64,000 nt of DNA, taken from the NCBI GenBank assembly GCA_001695595.3, contig MBPM02000108.1:1-64000 (forward strand), in the 5' to 3' direction. Both the position numbers and the translations under genes were made by a program. Shown here in pieces: positions 9,958 through 22,172 of this stretch. Each line of letters opens with the position of its first letter. Position 1 is the first letter of the stretch. The stretch comes from Plasmopara viticola (lineage: Eukaryota > Oomycota > Peronosporomycetes > Peronosporales > Peronosporaceae). The notes under the pieces were generated by a model. That model searched no databases. It saw only the letters and a list, made by a program, of their open reading frames with translations, and was not told where the DNA came from.

Positions 9958-9988
<31 letters not shown>

Positions 9989-10037
9989 GGCCCCAGCGCA
10001 AGGATGACTCGCATAAATCGAGAAGTATCGCACTTCT
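9934..10037 (+). ncRNA. U6: U6 snRNA, copy 10, variant
   Basis: CCCCAGCGCAAGGATGACTCGCA in place of the normal internal stem-loop strand (two substitutions), and a broken T-run CTTCTG. Function uncertain. Confidence 0.7.
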
Positions 10038-10167
10038 GTTTGTGTTTAGTGCCGTTGCTCGGCTCGTCGTCTCATCACAAATCAGGCAAACTGCGCTCAC
10101 TATCTATAGCGAGGATAGTGAAGCAATCTGGAACGAATTTAGCAAAAAGTCAGTAAAGCGCAGGTTT

Positions 10168-10239
10168 TGAGGGAAGAGGGGATCGAACCCCCGACCGCTG
10201 GGACTGGAATCCAGCGCTCTACCACTGAGCTATTCTCCC
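10168..10239 (-). tRNA. tRNA-Trp-CCA: tRNA-Trp(CCA), copy 10
   Basis: Acceptor GGGAGAA as in copy 8. Confidence 0.85.
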
Positions 10240-10743
10240 GGGTCCGAAAACTCAGACATTTGTATAGTATAGATCAAGAATAAAGTTAATGAACCTGCAT
10301 ATCATTTGGACGTTGCGAAAAAAAGCCCCACACTATTGGCCTTGCTTGACTGCCTTTAGCACACATCTGTTGTTGCTGCCGTACGGCGTGACTGGAATTT
10401 CTTACGTGTATTGCGACCAAACGTAGAAACAATCGCACTGATCGAATTGTTTTGTTTATATGCTTTGTGTTTGGGCTTGCTACTTGTGTGTTAATTTTAT
10501 TGTATTTGACCTTATTGCGTCTAATTACGTCGCTGCAGCTCAATGGTCGAGCACTTGATTTGTTCAACCTCTTAAGTTTCTTCTTGATGTAGCGCCTACT
10601 TTGTGTCGTGTGCTGCACATCGTTGTGTCTCATGTTAGATGCCTAGAAGCGGGTGAGCGATGTGCTTGAATGTATTTGAGTGCTTCGCGTGGAGGGAAGC
10701 CGCCATTGATATGGTAGTGCTGTATTGTAATTCCACCGAGGAT

Positions 10744-10824
10744 GACAGCTTGGCCGAGTAGTTAAGGCGTTAGCCTGCTAAGTTAATGGGGTAACCCGCG
10801 TGAGTTCGAATCTCACAGCTGTCG
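10744..10824 (+). tRNA. tRNA-Ser-GCU: tRNA-Ser(GCU), copy 10, D-loop variant
   Basis: D loop GAGTAGTTAA; otherwise as copy 1. Confidence 0.82.
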
Positions 10825-11021
10825 AATTATGCTATCCACGTCAGTCAATGAATTATCTTTTCATTTGCTCAACAAGCATCTTGCGAAGTGAAGCCGATGA
10901 TCGACATTTATTAAAATGCGGTCAATACGAAAAAATAGCGGGATGCCTTTTTCCCTAAAGTGGTTTTGGATGGGAGGTCCAAGCACTCCATTTATATCTG
11001 CTCGGCAGCACACGTAAATAG

Positions 11022-11045
11022 GAACCACCTCGGTGGTCATCCGTA

Positions 11046-11076
<31 letters not shown>

Positions 11077-11125
11077 GGCCCCTGCGCAAGGATGACACGC
11101 ATAAATCGAGAAGTATCGCACTTTT
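11022..11125 (+). ncRNA. U6: U6 snRNA, copy 11
   Basis: Same as copy 1. Confidence 0.93.
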
Positions 11126-11253
11126 ATTCTGTTTAGTGCCGTTGCTCGGCTCGTCGTCTCATCACAATTCAGGCAAACTGCGCTTACTATCTATAGCGAG
11201 GATAATGAAGCAATCTGGAACGATTTAGCAAAAAGTCAGTAAAGCGCAAGTTT

Positions 11254-11325
11254 TGAGGGAAGAGGGGATCGAACCCCCGACCGCTGGGACTGGAATCCAG
11301 CGCTCTACCACTGAGCTATTCCCCC
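11254..11325 (-). tRNA. tRNA-Trp-CCA: tRNA-Trp(CCA), copy 11
   Basis: Same as copy 1. Confidence 0.9.
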
Positions 11326-11828
11326 GGGTCCGAAAACTCAGACATTTGTATAGTATAGATCAAGAATAAAGTTAATGAGCCTGCATATCATTTGGACGTT
11401 GCGAAAAAGTGCCTCACACTACTGGTCTTGCTTGACTGCCTTTAACACACATCAGTTGTTGCTGCTGTACGGCGTGACTGGTATTTCTTACATGTATTGC
11501 GACTAAACGTAGTAACATTCGCACTGATCGAATTGTTTTGTTTATATGCTTTGTGTTGGGCTTGCTACTTGTGTGTAATTTTTATTGTATTTGACCTTAT
11601 TGCGTCTAATTACGTCGCTGCAGCTCAATGGTCGAGCACTTGATTTGTTCAACCTCTTAAGTTTCTTCTTGATGTAGCGCCTACTTTGTGTCGTGTGCTG
11701 CACATCGTTGTGTCTCATGTTAGATGCCTAGAAGCGGGTGAGCGATGTGCTTGAATGTATTTGAGTGCTTCGCGTGGAGGGAAGCCGCAATTGATATGGT
11801 AGTGCTGTATTGAAATTCCGCCGAGGAT

Positions 11829-11909
11829 GACAGCTTGGCCGAGTGGTTAAGGTGTTAGCCTGCTAAGTTAATGGGGTAACCCGCGTGAGTTCGAATCTCA
11901 CAGCTGTCG
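11829..11909 (+). tRNA. tRNA-Ser-GCU: tRNA-Ser(GCU), copy 11
   Basis: One change, AAGGTG for AAGGCG, which turns a D-stem G-C pair into G-U. Confidence 0.9.
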
Positions 11910-12106
11910 AATTATGCTATCCACGTCAGTCAATGAATTATCTTTTCATTTGCTCAACAAGCATCTTGCAAAGTGAAGCCGATGATCGACATTTATTAAA
12001 ATGCGGTCAATACGAAAAAATAGCGGGATGCCTTTTTCCCTAAAGTGGTTTTGGATGGGAGGTCCAAGCACTCCATTTATATCTGCTCGGCAGCACACGT
12101 AAATAG

Positions 12107-12130
12107 GAACCACCTCGGTGGTCATCCGTA

Positions 12131-12161
<31 letters not shown>

Positions 12162-12210
12162 GGCCCCTGCGCAAGGATGACACGCATAAATCGAGAAGTA
12201 TCGCACTTTT
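12107..12210 (+). ncRNA. U6: U6 snRNA, copy 12
   Basis: Same as copy 1. Confidence 0.93.
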
Positions 12211-12339
12211 ATTTGTGTTTAGTGCCGTTGCTCGGCTCGTCGTCTCATCACAAATCAGGCAAACTGCGCTCACTATCTATAGCGAGGATAGTGAAGCAAT
12301 CTGGAACGATTTAGCAAAAAGTCAGTAAAGCGCAAGTTT

Positions 12340-12411
12340 TGAGGGAAGAGGGGATCGAACCCCCGACCGCTGGGACTGGAATCCAGCGCTCTACCACTGA
12401 GCTATTCCCCC
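12340..12411 (-). tRNA. tRNA-Trp-CCA: tRNA-Trp(CCA), copy 12
   Basis: Same as copy 1. Confidence 0.9.
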
Positions 12412-12912
12412 GGGTCCGAAAACTCAGACATTTGTATAGTATAGATCAAGAATAAAGTTAATGAGCCTGCATATCATTTGGACGTTGCGAAAAAAAGCCC
12501 CACACTGTTGGCCTTGCTTGACTGCCTTTAACACACATCAGTTGTTGCTGCTGTACGGCGTGACTGGAATTTCTTACATGTATTGCGACTAAACGTAGTA
12601 ACATTCGCACTGATCGAATTGTTTTGTTTATATGCTTTGTGTTTGGGCTTGCTACTTGTGTGTAATTTTTATTGTATTTGACCTTATTGCGTCTAATTAC
12701 GTCGCTGCAGCTCAATGGTCGAACTTGATTTGTTCAACCTCTTAAGTTTCTTCTTGATGTAGCGCCTACTTTGTGTCGTGTGCTGCACATCGTTGTGTCT
12801 CATGTTAGATGCCTAGAAGCGGGTAAGGATGTGCTTGAATGTATTTGAGTGCTTCGCGTGGAGGGAAGCCGCAATCGATATGGTAGTGCTGTATTGTACT
12901 TCCACCGAGGAT

Positions 12913-12993
12913 GACAGCTTGGCCGAGTGGTTAAGGCGTTAGCCTGCTAAGTTAATGGGGTAACCCGCGTGAGTTCGAATCTCACAGCTGTCG
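12913..12993 (+). tRNA. tRNA-Ser-GCU: tRNA-Ser(GCU), copy 12
   Basis: Same as copy 1. Confidence 0.94.
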
Positions 12994-13190
12994 AATTATG
13001 CTATCCACGTCAGTCAATGAATTATCTTTTCATTTGCTCAACAAGCATCTTGCAAAGTGAAGCCGATGATCGACATTTATTAAAATGCGGTCAATACGAA
13101 AAAATAGCGGGATGCCTTTTTCCCTAAAGTGGTTTTGGATGGGAGGTCCAAGCACTCCATTTATATCTGCTCGGCAGCACACGTAAATAG

Positions 13191-13214
13191 GAACCACCTC
13201 GGTGGTCATCCGTA

Positions 13215-13245
<31 letters not shown>

Positions 13246-13294
13246 GGCCCCTGCGCAAGGATGACACGCATAAATCGAGAAGTATCGCACTTTT
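13191..13294 (+). ncRNA. U6: U6 snRNA, copy 13
   Basis: Same body; longer T-run (six T). Confidence 0.93.
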
Positions 13295-13421
13295 TTGTGT
13301 TTAGTGCCGTTGCTCGGCTCGTCGTCTCATCACAAATCAGGCAAACTGCGCTCACTATCTATAGCGAGGATAGTGAAGCAATCTGGAACGATTTAGCAAA
13401 AAGTCAGTAAAGCGCAAGTTT

Positions 13422-13493
13422 TGAGGGAAGAGGGGATCGAACCCCCGACCGCTGGGACTGGAATCCAGCGCTCTACCACTGAGCTATTCCCCC
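13422..13493 (-). tRNA. tRNA-Trp-CCA: tRNA-Trp(CCA), copy 13
   Basis: Same as copy 1. Confidence 0.9.
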
Positions 13494-13994
13494 GGGTCCG
13501 AAAACTCAGACATTTGTATAGTATAGATCAAGAATAAAGTTAATGAGCCTGCATATCATTTGGACGTTGCGAAAAAGTGCCCACACTATGGCTTGCTTGA
13601 CTGCCTTTAACACACATCAGTTGTTGCTGCTGTACGGCGTGACTGGAATTTCTTACATGTATTGCGACTAAACGTAGTAACATTCGCACTGATCGAATTG
13701 TTTTGTTTATATGCTTTGTGTTTGGGCTTGCTACTTGTGTGTTAATTTTATTGTATTTGACCTTATTGCGTCTAATTACGTCGCTGCAGCTCAATGGTCG
13801 AGCACTTGATTTGTTCAACCTCTTAAGTTTCTTCTTGATGTAGCGCCTACTTTGTGTCGTGTGCTGCACATCGTTGTGTCTCATGTTAGATGCCTAGAAG
13901 CGGGTGAGCGATGTGCTTGAATGTATTTGAGTGCTTCGCGTGGAGGGAAGCCGCAATTGATATGGTAGTGCTGTATTGTACTTCCACCGAGGAT

Positions 13995-14075
13995 GACAGC
14001 TTGGCCGAGTGGTTAAGGCGTTAGCCTGCTAAGTTAATGGGGTAACCCGCGTGAGTTCGAATCTCACAGCTGTCG
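13995..14075 (+). tRNA. tRNA-Ser-GCU: tRNA-Ser(GCU), copy 13
   Basis: Same as copy 1. Confidence 0.94.
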
Positions 14076-14272
14076 AATTATGCTATCCACGTCAGTCAAT
14101 GAATTATCTTTTCATTTGCTCAACAAGCATCTTGCAAAGTGAAGCCGATGATCGACATTTATTAAAATGCGGTCAATACGAAAAAATAGCGGGATGCCTT
14201 TTTCCCTAAAGTGGTTTTGGATGGGAGGTCCAAGCACTCCATTTATATCTGCTCGGCAGCACACGTAAATAG

Positions 14273-14296
14273 GAACCACCTCGGTGGTCATCCGTA

Positions 14297-14327
<31 letters not shown>

Positions 14328-14376
14328 GGCCCCTGCGCAAGGATGACACGCATAAATCGAGAAGTATCGCACTTTT
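14273..14376 (+). ncRNA. U6: U6 snRNA, copy 14
   Basis: Same body; six-T terminator as in copy 13. Confidence 0.93.
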
Positions 14377-14504
14377 TTGTGTTTAGTGCCGTTGCTCGGC
14401 TCGTCGTCTCATCACAAATCAGGCAAACTGCGCTCACTATCTATAGCGAGGATAGTGAAGCAATCTGGAACGGATTTAGCAAAAAGTCAGTAAAGCGCAA
14501 GTTT

Positions 14505-14576
14505 TGAGGGAAGAGGGGATCGAACCCCCGACCGCTGGGACTGGAATCCAGCGCTCTACCACTGAGCTATTCCCCC
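14505..14576 (-). tRNA. tRNA-Trp-CCA: tRNA-Trp(CCA), copy 14
   Basis: Same as copy 1. Confidence 0.9.
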
Positions 14577-15078
14577 GGGTCCGAAAACTCAGACATTTGT
14601 ATAGTATAGATCAAGAATAAAGTTAATGAGCCTGCATATCATTTGGACGTTGCGAAAAAGTGCCTCACACTACTGGCCTTGCTTGACTGCCTTTAACACA
14701 CATCAGTTGTTGCTGCTGTACGGCGTGACTGGTATTTCTTACATGTATTGCGACTAAACGTAGTAACATTCGCACTAATCGAATTGTTTTGTTTATATGC
14801 TTTGTGTTGGGCTTGCTACTTGTGTGTAATTTTGATGTATTTGACCTTATTGCGTCTAATTACGTCGCTGCAGCTCAATGGTCGAGCACTTGATTTGTTC
14901 AACCTCTTAAGTTTCTTCTTGATGTAGCGCCTACTTTGTGTCGTGTGCTGCACATCGTTGTGTCTCATGTTAGATGCCTAGAAGCGGGTGAGCGATGTGC
15001 TTGAATGTATTTGAGTGCTTCGCGTGGAGGGAAGCCGCAATTGATATGGTAGTGCTGTATTGTACTTCCACCGAGGAT

Positions 15079-15159
15079 GACAGCTTGGCCGAGTGGTTAA
15101 GGCGTTAGCCTGCTAAGTTAATGGGGTAACCCGCGTGAGTTCGAATCTCACAGCTGTCG
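15079..15159 (+). tRNA. tRNA-Ser-GCU: tRNA-Ser(GCU), copy 14
   Basis: Same as copy 1. Confidence 0.94.
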
Positions 15160-15356
15160 AATTATGCTATCCACGTCAGTCAATGAATTATCTTTTCATT
15201 TGCTCAACAAGCATCTTGCGAAGTGAAGCCGATGATCGACATTTATTAAAATGCGGTCAATACGAAAAAATAGCGGGATGCCTTTTTCCCTAAAGTGGTT
15301 TTGGATGGGAGGTCCAAGCACTCCATTTATATCTGCTCGGTAGCACACGTAAATAG

Positions 15357-15380
15357 GAACCACCTCGGTGGTCATCCGTA

Positions 15381-15411
<31 letters not shown>

Positions 15412-15460
15412 GGCCCCTGCGCAAGGATGACACGCATAAATCGAGAAGTATCGCACTTTT
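15357..15460 (+). ncRNA. U6: U6 snRNA, copy 15
   Basis: Same as copy 1. Confidence 0.93.
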
Positions 15461-15590
15461 ATTTGTGTTTAGTGCCGTTGCTCGGCTCGTCGTCTCATCA
15501 CAAATCAGGCAAACTGCGCTCACTATCTATAGCGAGGATAGTGAAGCAATCTGGAACGGATTTAGCAAAAAGTCAGTAAAGCGCAAGTTT

Positions 15591-15662
15591 TGAGGGAAGA
15601 GGGGATCGAACCCCCGACCGCTGGGACTGGAATCCAGCGCTCTACCACTGAGCTATTCCCCC
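15591..15662 (-). tRNA. tRNA-Trp-CCA: tRNA-Trp(CCA), copy 15
   Basis: Same as copy 1. Confidence 0.9.
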
Positions 15663-16166
15663 GGGTCCGAAAACTCAGACATTTGTATAGTATAGATCAA
15701 GAATAAAGTTAATGAGCCTGCATATCATTTGGACGTTGCGAAAAAGTGCCTCACACTAGTGGTCTTGCTTGACTGCCTTTAACACACATCAGTTGTTGCT
15801 GCTGTACGGCGTGACTGGTATTTCTTACATGTATTGCGACTAAACGTAGTAACATTCGCACTGAATCGAATTGTTTTGTTTATATGCTTTGTGTTGGGCT
15901 TGCTACTTGTGTGTAATTTTTATTGTATTTGACCTTATTGCGTCTAATTACGTCGCTGCAGCTCAATGGTCGAGCACTTGATTTGTTCAACCTCTTAAGT
16001 TTCTTCTTGATGTAGCGCCTACTTTGTGTCGTGTGCTGCACATCGTTGTGTCTCATGTTAGATGCCTAGAAGCGGGTGAGCGATGTGCTTGAATGTATTT
16101 GAGTGCTTCGCGTGGAGGGAAGCCGCAATTGATATGGTAGTGCTGTATTGTACTTCCACCGAGGAT

Positions 16167-16247
16167 GACAGCTTGGCCGAGTGGTTAAGGCGTTAGCCTG
16201 CTAAGTTAATGGGGTAACCCGCGTGAGTTCGAATCTCACAGCTGTCG
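16167..16247 (+). tRNA. tRNA-Ser-GCU: tRNA-Ser(GCU), copy 15
   Basis: Same as copy 1. Confidence 0.94.
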
Positions 16248-16444
16248 AATTATGCTATCCACGTCAGTCAATGAATTATCTTTTCATTTGCTCAACAAGC
16301 ATCTTGCGAAGTGAAGCCGATGATCGACATTTATTAAAATGCGGTCAATACGAAAAAATAGCGGGATGCCTTTTTCCCTAAAGTGGTTTTGGATGGGAGG
16401 TCCAAGCACTCCATTTATATCTGCTCGGTAGCACACGTAAATAG

Positions 16445-16468
16445 GAACCACCTCGGTGGTCATCCGTA

Positions 16469-16499
<31 letters not shown>

Positions 16500-16548
16500 G
16501 GCCCCTGCGCAAGGATGACACGCATAAATCGAGAAGTATCGCACTTTT
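16445..16548 (+). ncRNA. U6: U6 snRNA, copy 16
   Basis: Same as copy 1. Confidence 0.93.
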
Positions 16549-16677
16549 ATTCTGTTTAGTGCCGTTGCTCGGCTCGTCGTCTCATCACAAATCAGGCAAA
16601 CTGCGCTCACTATCTATAGCGAGGATAATGAAGCAATCTGGAACGGATTTAGCAAAAAGTCAGTAAAGCGCAAGTTT

Positions 16678-16748
16678 TGAGGGAAGAGGGGATCGAACCC
16701 CCGACCGCTGGGACTGGAATCCAGCGCTCTACCACTGAGCTATTCCCC
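16678..16748 (-). tRNA. tRNA-Trp-CCA: tRNA-Trp(CCA), copy 16
   Basis: One leading G missing, as in copy 2. Confidence 0.85.
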
Positions 16749-17251
16749 GGGTCCGAAAACTCAGACATTTGTATAGTATAGATCAAGAATAAAGTTAATG
16801 AGCCTGCATATCATTTGGACGTTGCGAAAAAGTGCCTCACACTACTGGTCTTGCTTGACTGCCTTTAACACACATCAGTTGTTGCTGCTGTACGGCGTGA
16901 CTGGTATTTCTTACATGTATTGCGACTAAACGTAGTAACATTCGCACTAATCGAATTGTTTTGTTTATATGCTTTGTGTTGGGCTTGCTACTTGTGTGTA
17001 ATTTTTATTGTATTTGACCTTATTGCGTCTAATTACGTCGCTGCAGCTCAATGGTCGAGCACTTGATTTGTTCAACCTCTTAAGTTTCTTCTTGATGTAG
17101 CGCCTACTTTGTGTCGTGTGCTGCACATCGTTGTGTCTCATGTTAGATGCCTAGAAGCGGGTGAGCGATGTGCTTGAATGTATTTGAGTGCTTCGCGTGG
17201 AGGGAAGCCGCAATCGATATGGTAGTGCTATATTGTACTTCCACCGAGGAT

Positions 17252-17332
17252 GACAGCTTGGCCGAGTGGTTAAGGCGTTAGCCTGCTAAGTTAATGGGGT
17301 AACCCGCGTGAGTTCGAATCTCACAGCTGTCG
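17252..17332 (+). tRNA. tRNA-Ser-GCU: tRNA-Ser(GCU), copy 16
   Basis: Same as copy 1; its 5' flank carries the CAATCGATATGG form shared with copies 1-5. Confidence 0.94.
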
Positions 17333-17529
17333 AATTATGCTATCCACGTCAGTCAATGAATTATCTTTTCATTTGCTCAACAAGCATCTTGCGAAGTGAA
17401 GCCGATGATCGACATTTATTAAAATGCGGTCAATACGAAAAAATAGCGGGATGCCTTTTTCCCTAAAGTGGTTTTGGATGGGAGGTCCAAGCACTCCATT
17501 TATATCTGCTCGGTAGCACACGTAAATAG

Positions 17530-17553
17530 GAACCACCTCGGTGGTCATCCGTA

Positions 17554-17584
<31 letters not shown>

Positions 17585-17633
17585 GGCCCCTGCGCAAGGA
17601 TGACACGCATAAATCGAGAAGTATCGCACTTTT
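17530..17633 (+). ncRNA. U6: U6 snRNA, copy 17
   Basis: Same as copy 1. Confidence 0.93.
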
Positions 17634-17763
17634 ATTTGTGTTTAGTGCCGTTGCTCGGCTCGTCGTCTCATCACAAATCAGGCAAACTGCGCTCACTATC
17701 TATAGCGAGGATAGTGAAGCAATCTGGAACGGATTTAGCAAAAAGTCAGTAAAGCGCAAGTTT

Positions 17764-17835
17764 TGAGGGAAGAGGGGATCGAACCCCCGACCGCTGGGAC
17801 TGGAATCCAGCGCTCTACCACTGAGCTATTCCCCC
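17764..17835 (-). tRNA. tRNA-Trp-CCA: tRNA-Trp(CCA), copy 17
   Basis: Same as copy 1. Confidence 0.9.
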
Positions 17836-18336
17836 GGGTCCGAAAACTCAGACATTTGTATAGTATAGATCAAGAATAAAGTTAATGAGCCTGCATATCA
17901 TTTGGACGTTGCGAAAAAGTGCCTCACTACTGGTCTTGCTTGACTGCCTTTAACACACATCAGTTGTTGCTGCTGTACGGCGTGACTGGTATTTCTTACA
18001 TGTATTGCGACTAAACGTAGTAACATTCGCACTGATCGAATTGTTTTGTTTATATGCTTTGTGTTGGGCTTGCTACTTGTGTGTAATTTTTATTGTATTT
18101 GACCTTATTGCGTCTAATTACGTCGCTGCAGCTCAATGGTCGAGCACTTGATTTGTTCAACCTCTTAAGTTTCTTCTTGATGTAGCGCCTACTTTGTGTC
18201 GTGTGCTGCACATCGTTGTGTCTCATGTTAGATGCCTAGAAGCGGGTGAGCGATGTGCTTGAATGTATTTGAGTGCTTCGCGTGGAGGGAAGCCGCAATT
18301 GATATGGTAGTGCTGTATTGTACTTCCACCGAGGAT

Positions 18337-18417
18337 GACAGCTTGGCCGAGTGGTTAAGGCGTTAGCCTGCTAAGTTAATGGGGTAACCCGCGTGAGTTC
18401 GAATCTCACAGCTGTCG
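18337..18417 (+). tRNA. tRNA-Ser-GCU: tRNA-Ser(GCU), copy 17
   Basis: Same as copy 1. Confidence 0.94.
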
Positions 18418-18614
18418 AATTATGCTATCCACGTCAGTCAATGAATTATCTTTTCATTTGCTCAACAAGCATCTTGCGAAGTGAAGCCGATGATCGACAT
18501 TTATTAAAATGCGGTCAATACGAAAAAATAGCGGGATGCCTTTTTCCCTAAAGTGGTTTTGGATGGGAGGTCCAAGCACTCCATTTATATCTGCTCGGTA
18601 GCACACGTAAATAG

Positions 18615-18638
18615 GAACCACCTCGGTGGTCATCCGTA

Positions 18639-18669
<31 letters not shown>

Positions 18670-18718
18670 GGCCCCTGCGCAAGGATGACACGCATAAATC
18701 GAGAAGTATCGCACTTTT
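18615..18718 (+). ncRNA. U6: U6 snRNA, copy 18
   Basis: Same as copy 1. Confidence 0.93.
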
Positions 18719-18848
18719 ATTTGTGTTTAGTGCCGTTGCTCGGCTCGTCGTCTCATCACAAATCAGGCAAACTGCGCTCACTATCTATAGCGAGGATAGT
18801 GAAGCAATCTGGAACGGATTTAGCAAAAAGTCAGTAAAGCGCAAGTTT

Positions 18849-18920
18849 TGAGGGAAGAGGGGATCGAACCCCCGACCGCTGGGACTGGAATCCAGCGCTC
18901 TACCACTGAGCTATTCCCCC
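18849..18920 (-). tRNA. tRNA-Trp-CCA: tRNA-Trp(CCA), copy 18
   Basis: Same as copy 1. Confidence 0.9.
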
Positions 18921-19423
18921 GGGTCCGAAAACTCAGACATTTGTATAGTATAGATCAAGAATAAAGTTAATGAGCCTGCATATCATTTGGACGTTGCGAA
19001 AAAGTGCCTCACACTACTGGTCTTGCTTGACTGCCTTTAACACACATCAGTTGTTGCTGCTGTACGGCGTGACTGGTATTTCTTACATGTATTGCGACTA
19101 AACGTAGTAACATTCGCACTGATCGAATTGTTTTGTTTATATGCTTTGTGTTGGGCTTGCTACTTGTGTGTAATTTTTATTGTATTTGACCTTATTGCGT
19201 CTAATTACGTCGCTGCAGCTCAATGGTCGAGCACTTGATTTGTTCAACCTCTTAAGTTTCTTCTTGATGTAGCGCCTACTTTGTGTCGTGTGCTGCACAT
19301 CGTTGTGTCTCATGTTAGATGCCTAGAAGCGGGTGAGCGATGTGCTTGAATGTATTTGAGTGCTTCGCGTGGAGGGAAGCCGCAATTGATATGGTAGTGC
19401 TGTATTGTACTTCCACCGAGGAT

Positions 19424-19504
19424 GACAGCTTGGCCGAGTGGTTAAGGCGTTAGCCTGCTAAGTTAATGGGGTAACCCGCGTGAGTTCGAATCTCACAGCT
19501 GTCG
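19424..19504 (+). tRNA. tRNA-Ser-GCU: tRNA-Ser(GCU), copy 18
   Basis: Same as copy 1. Confidence 0.94.
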
Positions 19505-19701
19505 AATTATGCTATCCACGTCAGTCAATGAATTATCTTTTCATTTGCTCAACAAGCATCTTGCGAAGTGAAGCCGATGATCGACATTTATTAAAATGCG
19601 GTCAATACGAAAAAATAGCGGGATGCCTTTTTCCCTAAAGTGGTTTTGGATGGGAGGTCCAAGCACTCCATTTATATCTGCTCGGTAGCACACGTAAATA
19701 G

Positions 19702-19725
19702 GAACCACCTCGGTGGTCATCCGTA

Positions 19726-19756
<31 letters not shown>

Positions 19757-19805
19757 GGCCCCTGCGCAAGGATGACACGCATAAATCGAGAAGTATCGCA
19801 CTTTT
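19702..19805 (+). ncRNA. U6: U6 snRNA, copy 19
   Basis: Same as copy 1. Confidence 0.93.
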
Positions 19806-19935
19806 ATTTGTGTTTAGTGCCGTTGCTCGGCTCGTCGTCTCATCACAAATCAGGCAAACTGCGCTCACTATCTATAGCGAGGATAGTGAAGCAATCTGGA
19901 ACGGATTTAGCAAAAAGTCAGTAAAGCGCAAGTTT

Positions 19936-20006
19936 TGAGGGAAGAGGGGATCGAACCCCGACCGCTGGGACTGGAATCCAGCGCTCTACCACTGAGCTAT
20001 TCCCCC
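19936..20006 (-). tRNA. tRNA-Trp-CCA: tRNA-Trp(CCA), copy 19
   Basis: One G missing in the T-stem run, as in copy 3. Confidence 0.83.
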
Positions 20007-20506
20007 GGGTCCGAAAACTCAGACATTTGTATAGTATAGATCAAGAATAAAGTTAATGAGCCTGCATATCATTTGGACGTTGCGAAAAAGTGCCTCACAC
20101 TATGGCCTTGCTTGACTGCCTTTAACACACATCAGTTGTTGCTGCTGTACGGCGTGACTGGATTTCTTACATGTATTGCGACTAAACGTAGTAACATTCG
20201 CACTGATCGAATTGTTTTGTTTATATGCTTTGTGTTTGGGCTTGCTACTTTGTGTAATTTTATTGTATTTGACCTTATTGCGTCTAATTACGTCGCTGCA
20301 GCTCAATGGTCGAGCACTTGATTTGTTCAACCTCTTAAGTTTCTTCTTGATGTAGCGCCTACTTTGTGTCGTGTGCTGCACATCGTTGTGTCTCATGTTA
20401 GATGCCTAGAAGCGGGTGAGCGATGTGCTTGAATGTATTTGAGTGCTTCGCGTGGAGGGAAGCCGCAATTGATATGGTAGTGCTGTATTGTACTTCCACC
20501 GAGGAT

Positions 20507-20587
20507 GACAGCTTGGCCGAGTGGTTAAGGCGTTAGCCTGCTAAGTTAATGGGGTAACCCGCGTGAGTTCGAATCTCACAGCTGTCG
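20507..20587 (+). tRNA. tRNA-Ser-GCU: tRNA-Ser(GCU), copy 19
   Basis: Same as copy 1. Confidence 0.94.
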
Positions 20588-20780
20588 AATTATGCTATCC
20601 ACGTCAGTCAATGAATTATCTTTTCATTTGCTCAACAAGCATCTTGCGAAGTGAAGCCGATGATCGACATTTATTAAAATGCGGTCAATACGAAAAGCGG
20701 GATGCCTTTTCCCCTAAAGTGGTTTTGGATGGGAGGTCCAAGCACTCCATTTATATCTGCTCGGTAGCACACGTAAATAG

Positions 20781-20804
20781 GAACCACCTCGGTGGTCATC
20801 CGTA

Positions 20805-20835
<31 letters not shown>

Positions 20836-20884
20836 GGCCCCTGCGCAAGGATGACACGCATAAATCGAGAAGTATCGCACTTTT
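20781..20884 (+). ncRNA. U6: U6 snRNA, copy 20
   Basis: Same as copy 1. Confidence 0.93.
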
Positions 20885-21014
20885 ATTTGTGTTTAGTGCC
20901 GTTGCTCGGCTCGTCGTCTCATCACAAATCAGGCAAACTGCGCTCACTATCTATAGCGAGGATAGTGAAGCAATCTGGAACGGATTTAGCAAAAAGTCAG
21001 TAAAGCGCAAGTTT

Positions 21015-21086
21015 TGAGGGAAGAGGGGATCGAACCCCCGACCGCTGGGACTGGAATCCAGCGCTCTACCACTGAGCTATTCCCCC
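21015..21086 (-). tRNA. tRNA-Trp-CCA: tRNA-Trp(CCA), copy 20
   Basis: Same as copy 1. Confidence 0.9.
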
Positions 21087-21589
21087 GGGTCCGAAAACTC
21101 AGACATTTGTATAGTATAGATCAAGAATAAAGTTAATGAGCCTGCATATCATTTGGACGTTGCGAAAAAGTGCCTCACACTAGTGGCCTTGCTTGACTGC
21201 CTTTAACACACATCAGTTGTTGCTGCTGTACGGCGTGACTGGTATTTCTTACATGTATTGCGACTAAACGTAGTAACATTCGCACTGATCGAATTGTTTT
21301 GTTTATATGCTTTGTGTTGGGCTTGCTACTTGTGTGTAATTTTTATTGTATTTGACCTTATTGCGTCTAATTACGTCGCTGCAGCTCAATGGTCGAGCAC
21401 TTGATTTGTTCAACCTCTTAAGTTTCTTCTTGATGTAGCGCCTACTTTGTGTCGTGTGCTGCACATCGTTGTGTCTCATGTTAGATGCCTAGAAGCGGGT
21501 GAGCGATGTGCTTGAATGTATTTGAGTGCTTCGCGTGGAGGGAAGCCGCAATTGATATGGTAGTGCTGTATTGTACTTCCACCGAGGAT

Positions 21590-21670
21590 GACAGCTTGGC
21601 CGAGTGGTTAAGGCGTTAGCCTGCTAAGTTAATGGGGTAACCCGCGTGAGTTCGAATCTCACAGCTGTCG
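21590..21670 (+). tRNA. tRNA-Ser-GCU: tRNA-Ser(GCU), copy 20
   Basis: Same as copy 1. Confidence 0.94.
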
Positions 21671-21866
21671 AATTATGCTATCCACGTCAGTCAATGAATT
21701 ATCTTTTCATTTGCTCAACAAGCATCTTGCGAAGTGAAGCCGATGATCGACATTTATTAAAATGCGGTCAATACGAAAAAATAGCGGGATGCCTTTTCCC
21801 TAAAGTGGTTTTGGATGGGAGGTCCAAGCACTCCATTTATATCTGCTCGGTAGCACACGTAAATAG

Positions 21867-21890
21867 GAACCACCTCGGTGGTCATCCGTA

Positions 21891-21921
<31 letters not shown>

Positions 21922-21970
21922 GGCCCCTGCGCAAGGATGACACGCATAAATCGAGAAGTATCGCACTTTT
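21867..21970 (+). ncRNA. U6: U6 snRNA, copy 21
   Basis: Same as copy 1. Confidence 0.93.
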
Positions 21971-22100
21971 ATTTGTGTTTAGTGCCGTTGCTCGGCTCGT
22001 CGTCTCATCACAAATCAGGCAAACTGCGCTCACTATCTATAGCGAGGATAGTGAAGCAATCTGGAACGGATTTAGCAAAAAGTCAGTAAAGCGCAAGTTT

Positions 22101-22172
22101 TGAGGGAAGAGGGGATCGAACCCCCGACCGCTGGGACTGGAATCCAGCGCTCTACCACTGAGCTATTCCCCC
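22101..22172 (-). tRNA. tRNA-Trp-CCA: tRNA-Trp(CCA), copy 21
   Basis: Same as copy 1. Confidence 0.9.
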
